Shown one piece after another: positions 1-5,005 of a DNA stretch of 12,297 nucleotides. A model generated the notes under the pieces. It saw only the letters and a list, made by a program, of their open reading frames with translations. It was not told the DNA's origin and did not search any database. How positions within the stretch are numbered: the stretch's first letter is position 1; every line of letters begins with the position of its first letter. Location: positions 1 to 12,297 of the forward strand of contig JBHORD010000077.1 in NCBI GenBank assembly GCA_042408355.1, written 5' to 3'. The stretch is from Fen-1038 sp042408355 (GTDB taxonomy: Bacteria; Chloroflexota; Anaerolineae; Anaerolineales; Villigracilaceae). Both the position numbers and the translations under genes were made by a program.

Positions 1-324
1 CCATCGGCGCCCTCTGCGCCAAAGAATTTAAGCCTGAGTTGTGTCAGCGCAAACAACTCACACAAGGTTGGCAACTTCTGGATCATCAGTTACCAATGGA
101 CGGTCACCTTCAGTTGGAAAGATACTTCCAACGATGAAGACGGTTTTTACGTTTACAAAAACGGCTCATTGCTGGCCACGCTCGGAGCCAACTCCAATTC
201 ATACACAGATAAATTCAATGTCGGATTGATTCTCACGGGGACAACATGGGATTATGGCGTCGCCGCGTTCAACAAATACGGCAGTTCGGTCACAAAAGAC
301 ATAAAGCTGACAACCTGTCCATGA
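1..324 (+). CDS. C-terminal part of a secreted fibronectin type III-like protein (5' end outside window)
   Basis: The frame is open from base 1 to a TGA at 322-324 and gives the last 107 residues of a larger protein. It starts in a Pro/Ala/Ser linker (PSAPSAPKNL) and continues as one beta-sandwich-like module. The motif FSWKDTSNDEDGFYVYKNG matches the B-C strand pattern of bacterial fibronectin type III domains (W, then 'DNSxNEDGF'), followed by a Tyr-containing turn (NSYTD) and a final strand (WDYGVAAFNKYG). Two cysteines, one near each end (LSLSC and the terminal TTCP), could form a disulphide, which fits an extracytoplasmic location. Such modules usually sit at the C-terminus of cell-surface hydrolases or adhesins, but the functional part lies outside the window, so the protein's role cannot be named. 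It converges on typA. Confidence 0.75.
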   Translation, partial: PSAPSAPKNLSLSCVSANNSHKVGNFWIISYQWTVTFSWKDTSNDEDGFYVYKNGSLLATLGANSNSYTDKFNVGLILTGTTWDYGVAAFNKYGSSVTKDIKLTTCP

Positions 325-339
325 AACAACCTCTGTAAA

Positions 340-375
340 AAAAACGACAGCCGTTTTGAAACGGCTGTCGTTTTT
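340..375. terminator. Bidirectional Rho-independent terminator between the FnIII gene and typA
   Basis: Arms 340-356 and 359-375 are perfectly complementary over 17 bp, with only TG between them (effectively a small loop after the closing pairs open). The core is CGACAGCCG/CGGCTGTCG, flanked by A-runs on one side and T-runs on the other, so either strand gives a stem followed by U residues. The outermost base is the first base of the typA stop triplet, so the element abuts typA directly. It lies 15 nt after the stop of the plus-strand gene. Confidence 0.9.
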
Positions 376-2231
376 CATTCTTCCAATTGCTCTTTGGCTT
401 TTTTGGTTTGTTTGCCGCGCTCTTCCGTATCCAGAATGCGCTTGCGGATGCGGTACGAAAGCGGCGTCACTTCGAGCAATTCATCGTCCGCAAGGTACTC
501 GATGGCTTCATCGAGACTCATTTCGCGCGGCGGCGTGAGGCGAATTTCCATTTCGCCGCGCGAGGAACGCACATTGGTCAAATGCTTTTTACGGCAGACG
601 TTGATCGGGATATCCTGCCCCCGGCTGGCTTCGCCGACGACCATACCCTCATAAACAGCGACGCCCGGACCGACAAACAACGTGCCGCGCTCTTCCGCCG
701 ATTTCAAAGCGTACGCGGTGGTATCGCCCGCTTCCATCGCCACAATCGAGCCGGTTGTACGCGTGGCCATCGGTCCCGCCATTTCGTCGTAGCCGTGAAA
801 AATGGTGTGCATCACGCCCGCGCCGCGCGTAGACGTGAGAAATTGATAGCGGAATCCAAGCAGGCCGCGCGTCGGCGCGACATAAACCATGCGTGTCGTG
901 CCTTGACCCGTGTCGTGCATCTCCATCATTTTGCCGCGTCTGGCCCCCAGCATTTCCACCACCGCGCCGACGGTCTCATTGCTGGTTTCGATGTGCACTT
1001 CCTCGTACGGCTCAAGCAACGAACCGTCGTCGGCTTTATGGAAGATCACTTCGGGGCGCGAGACTTGAAATTCATAACCTTCGCGCCGCATCGTTTCGAT
1101 CAAGATTCCCAAATGCAATTCGCCGCGTCCGCTGACGAGAAAGTTTTCCGCCGTATCTGTTTCCTCAACCCGCAAGGCCACATTGGTTCTCAACTCATCA
1201 AACAATCGCTCGCGCAGTTTACGGGAGGTGCTCCACTTGCCTTCTTTGCCAGCGAACGGCGATGTGTTGACGCCGAATGTCATGCGGACGGTTGGTTCCT
1301 CCACTTTGATTGTCGGCAATGCGATGGGCTTCTCCGGGTCGGCCAGCGTTTCGCCAATCGCAATTCCTTCCAGGCCGGCCAGCGAGACAATGTCGCCTGC
1401 GCTGACCTCTTCCACTTCGATCTTGTTCAAACCCTGGAAGGTATAGAGATAACGCGCCGTTTCCGGGAGTATCTCTCCGTCCGTTTTTATGCGCGCAAGC
1501 CGTTGTCCAACATGAATCTTGCCGGCAAACACGCGTCCCACTGCGGTAACGCCGCGATAATCATCATAGCCGAGAGTTGTGACCAGCATTTGCAGAGGCG
1601 CGTCCGGGTCTACGCGCGGCGCGGGGATTCGCCGGAGGATGGCGTCGAATAGAGGCTGAAGGTCCGGCCCAAGGTCCGGAGTGAGGCCGGCGCGTCCCGC
1701 TGTCGCCTGAGCATAAATGACCGGAAAGTCTGCCTGTTCATCGTTCGCGCCGAGTTCGATAAAAAGGTCGAAGGTTTCATTGAGGACGCGCGCGGGCTCG
1801 GCGTCCCTGCGATCCACTTTGTTGATGACGACCACCGCCTTGTGTCCCATTTCGAGCGCCTTCTTCAATACAAAACGCGTTTGCGGCATGGGCCCCTCGG
1901 CGGCATCCACCAGAAGCAGAACGCCATCCACCATGTTCATGACGCGCTCGACTTCGCCGCCGAAATCGGCGTGGCCGGGTGTATCAACAATATTTATCTT
2001 GACCATTTGCCCGGTCTTTGGATCGGGAATAGTAATGGCCGTGTTCTTGGCAAGGATGGTGATGCCGCGTTCGCGTTCGAGATCGTTGGAATCCATAACA
2101 CGCTCGGCGACTTGTTGATTCTCGCGGAAGACGTGCGCCTGACGGAGCATGAAATCTACGAGCGTGGTCTTGCCGTGATCCACATGGGCGATGATGGCAA
2201 TATTTCGGAGGTCGGTTCGTTCAGTAATCAT
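375..2231 (-). CDS. typA: Ribosome-associated GTPase TypA/BipA
   Basis: A 618-residue translational GTPase of the EF-G-like TypA/BipA family, near the usual family length of about 605-615. Visible GTPase motifs are G1 AHVDHGKT (15-22), the switch I ERGIT (54-58), G3 DTPGHADF (83-90) and G4 NKVD (137-140). A beta-barrel domain II, two EF-G-like alpha/beta domains (SGRGELHLGILIETMRREG is the characteristic domain III segment) and the BipA-specific C-terminal domain (TPLSYRIRKRIL) follow. The family binds the 70S ribosome and affects 50S assembly and growth under stress or cold. The start is an ATG at 2229-2231 that leads straight into the conserved N-terminus; no good Shine-Dalgarno precedes it. 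A terminator upstream separates it from ahcY, so it is probably its own transcription unit, ending at the shared terminator 340-375. Confidence 0.97.
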   Translation of the reverse strand: MITERTDLRNIAIIAHVDHGKTTLVDFMLRQAHVFRENQQVAERVMDSNDLERERGITILAKNTAITIPDPKTGQMVKINIVDTPGHADFGGEVERVMNMVDGVLLLVDAAEGPMPQTRFVLKKALEMGHKAVVVINKVDRRDAEPARVLNETFDLFIELGANDEQADFPVIYAQATAGRAGLTPDLGPDLQPLFDAILRRIPAPRVDPDAPLQMLVTTLGYDDYRGVTAVGRVFAGKIHVGQRLARIKTDGEILPETARYLYTFQGLNKIEVEEVSAGDIVSLAGLEGIAIGETLADPEKPIALPTIKVEEPTVRMTFGVNTSPFAGKEGKWSTSRKLRERLFDELRTNVALRVEETDTAENFLVSGRGELHLGILIETMRREGYEFQVSRPEVIFHKADDGSLLEPYEEVHIETSNETVGAVVEMLGARRGKMMEMHDTGQGTTRMVYVAPTRGLLGFRYQFLTSTRGAGVMHTIFHGYDEMAGPMATRTTGSIVAMEAGDTTAYALKSAEERGTLFVGPGVAVYEGMVVGEASRGQDIPINVCRKKHLTNVRSSRGEMEIRLTPPREMSLDEAIEYLADDELLEVTPLSYRIRKRILDTEERGKQTKKAKEQLEE

Positions 2232-2263
2232 AGAAAGTAGTGAGTGTTAGCGATATTAGATTC

Positions 2264-2287
2264 AGCATCAAGAGGAAACTTGATGCT
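2264..2287 (-). repeat. Perfect inverted repeat in the typA 5' region
   Basis: AGCATCAAG (2264-2272) and CTTGATGCT (2279-2287) are perfect 9-bp arms around AGGAAA. The element lies 33 nt before the typA start, between that start and the ahcY terminator. It has no U-tract after it on the minus strand, so it is not an obvious terminator. It could be an operator or a 5'-UTR hairpin. A TAATAT box follows it on the minus strand (plus 2253-2258) but has no matching -35, so I do not call a promoter. Confidence 0.5.
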
Positions 2288-2314
2288 TGATACGTGACGC
2301 CGGGTCAGGCATAC

Positions 2315-2344
2315 AAAAACCCCCGACAGGGAAGCCGAGGGTTT
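2315..2344 (-). terminator. Rho-independent terminator downstream of ahcY, before typA
   Basis: Read on the minus strand, AAACCCTCGGC (plus 2334-2344) pairs with GTCGGGGGTTT (plus 2317-2327) over 11 bp with two G-U pairs and a 6-nt loop. It is followed directly by a T-run (plus 2315-2319). It lies 204 nt after the ahcY stop and 83 nt before the typA start, so it should isolate the two units. Confidence 0.8.
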
Positions 2345-2548
2345 CTCGAAGATCAAATCGTTCGGCGTGCGGGCAGTATTGTATCAGATGGAATAAGTTT
2401 GCGGAAGGGCGGGTCGGATGGAACAGCCCAACCTACTTTCAATCTGACTTGTGAAGGTGACGTCAAAATTATACGCCGGAACAAGAGCCTCGCGAACCAT
2501 TTGGTCGCGAGGCTTCTGCTTACTGATCACGGCTTGCCAAACACTGGC
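2345..2548. other. Gene-free trailer between the ahcY stop and its terminator
   Basis: Together with 2232-2344 this forms a 317-bp gap without a convincing gene. It contains a strong hairpin (2486-2514, listed separately). A weak imperfect stem with GGTCGG (2412-2417) against CCAACC (2428-2433) has a sequence flavour (minus strand GTAGGTTGGGCTG) recalling dispersed intergenic repeats, but no second copy lies in the window. Isolated minus-strand boxes TATAAT (2468-2473) and TACAAT (2378-2383) lack a -35 at the right distance. A plus-strand open frame runs through it but has no family features. Confidence 0.4.
2486..2514 (-). terminator. GC-rich hairpin just after ahcY (weak terminator or mRNA 3' stabiliser)
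   Basis: AGCCTCGCGA (2486-2495) and TCGCGAGGCT (2505-2514) are perfect 10-bp arms with a 9-nt loop, 34 nt after the ahcY stop on the minus strand. The bases that follow on that strand (CTTGTTCC) are a poor U-tract. It may therefore be a partial terminator or a stem protecting the 3' end against exonucleases, with the efficient stop at 2315-2344. Confidence 0.55.
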
Positions 2549-3814
2549 CTACGTCCCTTCCTGCCATGAATTCAAATACTTCAACTGTTCGTCGGTCAGC
2601 GTGTCAATCTTCACGCCCATCGCTTGAAGTTTAAGGCGAGCGATCTCCTTGTCAATTTCCTCCGGCACGGAATAAACTTTCTTTTCCAGTTTATCCGCAT
2701 TCTTGACCATGTACTCCGCCGCCAGCGCTTGATTCGCGAACGACATATCCATCACCGAGGCGGGATGGCCCTCGGCAGATGCGAGATTGATGAGGCGGCC
2801 CTCGCCGAGGATGTTGATCTTACGGCCATCTGCGGTTGTGTATTGTTCGACGAACGGACGCACGAGATTCGGTTTACCCTTCGACATTTTTTCCAGCGCC
2901 GGGATGTTGATCTCCACATTAAAGTGCCCCGAATTGGCGACAATTGCGCCGTCTTTCATGACTTCAAAGTGTTTCTTGTCAACCACATTGATGTCGCCGG
3001 TCAATGTGCAGAAGATATCGCCGATCTTCGCGGCTTCTTCCATCGGCATGACTTCGAAGCCGTCCATGACCGCTTCGAGCGCCTTGAGCGGATCCACTTC
3101 TGTGACAATCACAATCGCGCCCATGCCGCGCGCACGGGATGCAAGACCGCGCCCACACCAACCGTAACCGGCCACGACAAAACGCTTGCCCGCCAGCAAA
3201 ACATTCGTAGCGCGAATGATTCCGTCAATTGTGGATTGCCCCGTGCCGTAGCGGTTATCGAAGAAATGTTTGGTCATGGCGTCGTTGACGGCGATGACCG
3301 GGAAGTTGAGCATTTTGTCCGCGGCCATGGCGCGCAGGCGGATCACGCCTGTGGTCGTCTCTTCCGTCCCGCCGATGATGTTCGGCAAAAGCTCGCGGCG
3401 TTCCTTGTGAATCGTCGAAACGAGATCCGCCCCATCGTCCATGGTGAGATGCGGCTTGTGATCCAGCGCCGCGCCGATGTGCTTGTAATACGTTACATTG
3501 TCTTCGCCTTTGATGGCGTACGTCGGAATTTCATAAATGCTGACCAGAGCGGCGGCCACATCGTCCTGCGTCGAAAGCGGATTGGAAGCGGTCAAGACCA
3601 GGTCCGCGCCGCCTTCATGAAGCGTGCGCGCCAGGTTGGCGGTTTCCGTGGTCACATGCAAACAAGCCGACATGCGGATGCCTTTAAGCGGCTTTTCTTT
3701 TGCAAAACGTTCGCGAATCTGCCGCAAAACGGGCATCTCGCGTTCTGCCCAATCAATGCGGCGGCGTCCGCCTTCCGCTTGATTGATGTCTTTGATATCG
3801 TAATTATTGCTCAT
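2549..3814 (-). CDS. ahcY: S-adenosyl-L-homocysteine hydrolase (adenosylhomocysteinase)
   Basis: NAD-dependent enzyme that splits S-adenosylhomocysteine, the by-product of SAM-dependent methylation, into adenosine and homocysteine in the cytosol. At 421 residues it is the short form: it lacks the ~40-residue insert of many proteobacterial and eukaryotic enzymes and ends at NSWQEGT rather than in the usual KPDHYRY tail. Visible motifs are the substrate segment CLHVTTETANL (51-61), the NAD-binding glycine loop GYGWCGRG (216-223) and the conserved GHFNVEI segment. The start ATG (3812-3814) has a good Shine-Dalgarno AAGGAG (plus 3820-3825) with 5 nt spacing. It lies 45 bp after adoK on the same strand, and the two form a substrate-product pair. 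The gap holds a palindromic array (3830-3857) and a weak possible internal promoter. Confidence 0.97.
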   Translation of the reverse strand: MSNNYDIKDINQAEGGRRRIDWAEREMPVLRQIRERFAKEKPLKGIRMSACLHVTTETANLARTLHEGGADLVLTASNPLSTQDDVAAALVSIYEIPTYAIKGEDNVTYYKHIGAALDHKPHLTMDDGADLVSTIHKERRELLPNIIGGTEETTTGVIRLRAMAADKMLNFPVIAVNDAMTKHFFDNRYGTGQSTIDGIIRATNVLLAGKRFVVAGYGWCGRGLASRARGMGAIVIVTEVDPLKALEAVMDGFEVMPMEEAAKIGDIFCTLTGDINVVDKKHFEVMKDGAIVANSGHFNVEINIPALEKMSKGKPNLVRPFVEQYTTADGRKINILGEGRLINLASAEGHPASVMDMSFANQALAAEYMVKNADKLEKKVYSVPEEIDKEIARLKLQAMGVKIDTLTDEQLKYLNSWQEGT

Positions 3815-3829
3815 GGATTCTCCTTCTTG

Positions 3830-3857
3830 ATCGTTATAACGATTATCGAATATCGTT
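3830..3857. repeat. Palindromic array of ATCGTT half-sites between adoK and ahcY
   Basis: A perfect 14-bp palindrome ATCGTTATAACGAT occupies 3830-3843. Its second half-site (AACGAT, 3838-3843) forms another inverted repeat with ATCGTT at 3852-3857 across 8 bp. Three half-sites therefore sit in 28 bp, ending 2 bp from the adoK stop and starting 4 bp from the ahcY Shine-Dalgarno. It could bind a dimeric regulator or form an intercistronic hairpin. A weak minus-strand promoter (TTGAAC, plus 3872-3877; 17-bp spacer; GATATT, plus 3849-3854) would overlap it. Confidence 0.5.
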
Positions 3858-3859
3858 TC

Positions 3860-4813
3860 TTACAATAAGGCGTTCAACTTGCCTTGATCGTCGAACTGCT
3901 GTCTGAAGCGTTCGACAAATTCCTTGCGCGTGTAATAATGACTCTGCGGACCGCGTTGTTCGAGGCAATACACCGCCGCCAGGGAGCCAACCTCACAGCA
4001 TAATGTCCAATCCCAGCCGTGGGCATATCCGACCAGAAAGCCGCCGCGGAATGCATCGCCGACGCCGGTTGGGTCAACGATCTCGCGCTCAGGCACGGTC
4101 GGAATGGAATACTCTTCGCCGTTGGTATACAGGCTGGCGCCGTCCTTGCCGCGCGTCACCACGACGACCTTCACATGTTTCAAGATTTGTTTTAAGTCCC
4201 AGCCGGTCTTTTTGGAAATCAAACCGAATTCATAATCGTTGCAGAACAGGAAATACGCGCCTTCCATATCACGCGCCAGCTCGTTTCCCTCGAGGCGGAG
4301 CACCTGCTGGCTCGGATCATAAAGATATTTGATTCCCAGCTCGCGGCATTCGGCCGGGAATTTCATCATCGCCTCCGGCGAATTCGGCGAAACGACCACA
4401 ATGTCCGGCTTCGTTGGCAAATCCTTCAGCGATTGCGTGTTGGCGTATCCCATCGCGCCCGGGTAGAACGAGGCAATTTGCGCCGACGTCCGGTCGGTGG
4501 TCGCAAAGAACGACGCCGTAAATTCGCCCGGCACCACTTTCATCAGCGACGTGTCCACGCCTTGCGCATCGAGCCAATTGCGATAATCCGAAAAATCTTC
4601 GCCCACCGTTGCCATCACGCGCGGCCTCTCGCCGAGCAGCGCCATCGTATACGCAATGTTGGGCGCGATGCCGCCGCGCTGCCTCGACATCGAATCGACC
4701 AGAAAAGAAAGGCTGATTGAAGCCAATCGTTCCGGCAGGATTTGCTCCTTAAATAAACCGGGAAAGGTCATCAAGTAATCATAAGCAACAGAGCCGGTAA
4801 TCACAATATCCAT
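3860..4813 (-). CDS. adoK: Adenosine kinase, PfkB (ribokinase) family, mycobacterial AdoK type
   Basis: A 317-residue PfkB-family sugar kinase predicted to phosphorylate adenosine to AMP with ATP. The N-terminus (MDIVITGSVAYDYLMTFPG), the segment SLSFLVD (34-40), the RGG-x3-N signature (46-52), IASFYPGAM and the C-terminal DPTGVGDAFRGGF (from 247, catalytic base D253) closely follow the pattern I recall for Mycobacterium tuberculosis AdoK, which differs from eukaryotic adenosine kinase. The start at 4813 is preferred over an in-frame ATG at 4909 because it begins the conserved fold and has a GAGGA Shine-Dalgarno (plus 4822-4826) 8 nt upstream. It is first in a probable two-gene operon with ahcY and removes the adenosine that AhcY makes. 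Its leader can fold into competing hairpins. Another PfkB substrate is possible, but the ahcY neighbour argues for adenosine. Confidence 0.9.
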   Translation of the reverse strand: MDIVITGSVAYDYLMTFPGLFKEQILPERLASISLSFLVDSMSRQRGGIAPNIAYTMALLGERPRVMATVGEDFSDYRNWLDAQGVDTSLMKVVPGEFTASFFATTDRTSAQIASFYPGAMGYANTQSLKDLPTKPDIVVVSPNSPEAMMKFPAECRELGIKYLYDPSQQVLRLEGNELARDMEGAYFLFCNDYEFGLISKKTGWDLKQILKHVKVVVVTRGKDGASLYTNGEEYSIPTVPEREIVDPTGVGDAFRGGFLVGYAHGWDWTLCCEVGSLAAVYCLEQRGPQSHYYTRKEFVERFRQQFDDQGKLNALL

Positions 4814-4818
4814 CGTTC

Positions 4819-4905
4819 GTTTCCTCGCATCTTTACGAGAAGAAACAGCCTTCTCGTCCTCCGCAGAAAAATGCGTGGCACGCTGTGCCACGCTGTAAAC
4901 TGCGG
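4819..4905 (-). promoter_or_regulatory. Structured leader RNA of adoK-ahcY, candidate cis-regulatory RNA
   Basis: On the minus strand a compound hairpin has a 6-bp outer stem CCGCAG/CTGCGG (plus 4900-4905 with 4861-4866). A 6-to-7-nt internal loop on each side leads to a perfect 9-bp inner stem GCGTGGCAC/GTGCCACGC (4885-4893 with 4873-4881) with a 3-nt loop. Next is hairpin A, ACGAGAAG/CTTCTCGT (4850-4857 with 4835-4842). Its 3' arm can instead pair, as GTTTC-TT-CTCG (4836-4846), with CGAGGAAAC (4819-4827), which contains the adoK Shine-Dalgarno: 9 bp with a 2-nt bulge and an 8-nt loop. The two states exclude each other, the layout of a translational switch. The pairings are seen in the sequence; function and ligand are inference. 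Confidence 0.5.
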
Positions 4906-4910
4906 GCAAA

Positions 4911-4939
4911 AGTTTATCATGCTGCGCTCATATTGTCTA
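4911..4939 (-). promoter_or_regulatory. Candidate sigma-70-type promoter for adoK-ahcY
   Basis: On the minus strand, TAGACA (plus 4934-4939, 5 of 6 to the -35 consensus) and TAAACT (plus 4911-4916, 4 of 6 to the -10) are separated by 17 bp. Transcription would begin near 4904, at the base of the compound hairpin, which supports the pairing of this promoter with the structured leader. Confidence 0.5.
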
Positions 4940-4970
4940 GAAAGTGAAGCGGTAGAATTTCGAGGTCTGC

Positions 4971-4999
4971 TTGACACTCATTTCCTTTGCCAGTATAAA
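4971..4999 (+). promoter_or_regulatory. Near-consensus sigma-70 promoter of the lytic transglycosylase lipoprotein
   Basis: TTGACA (4971-4976, perfect -35) and TATAAA (4994-4999, 5 of 6 to the -10) lie 17 bp apart, the optimum spacing. The -10 ends 6 nt before the ATG at 5006, so transcription is expected to start at or a base or two from the start codon. No Shine-Dalgarno can be part of such a message. Confidence 0.85.
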
Positions 5000-5005
5000 A
5001 ACGCC

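Noticed and set aside
387..1652. Long plus-strand open frame of 421 codons opposite typA
   Set aside because: It lies wholly antisense to a clear typA, has no family features and an Arg/His/Phe-rich composition typical of a reverse-frame shadow.
2463..2473. TATAAT box on the minus strand with a nearby TGACGTCA palindrome as a second typA promoter
   Set aside because: No -35 element at 16-18 bp, and the terminator at 2315-2344 would stop the transcript before typA.
2294..2569. Plus-strand 91-codon frame in the ahcY-typA gap
   Set aside because: It crosses an intrinsic terminator and a strong hairpin, overlaps the 3' end of ahcY and shows no domain; the region is better explained as trailer and control sequence.
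2624..3868. Long plus-strand open frame of 414 codons opposite ahcY
   Set aside because: Antisense shadow of ahcY, with biased composition and no recognisable motifs.
4879..4896. Tandem direct repeat CACGCTGT with a 10-bp period
   Set aside because: The two copies (4879-4886 and 4889-4896) are largely a by-product of the perfect inverted repeat at 4873-4893, so they are not listed as a separate operator.
4873..4905. Match to the known SAH riboswitch upstream of ahcY/adoK
   Set aside because: I see stems but not the conserved SAH-riboswitch core as I remember it, so no such call is made; a covariance-model search would settle it.
4811..4909. Extended start of adoK at 4909 (32 extra residues)
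   Set aside because: The extra residues match nothing in the family, would translate through the leader hairpins, and a well-spaced Shine-Dalgarno marks 4813.
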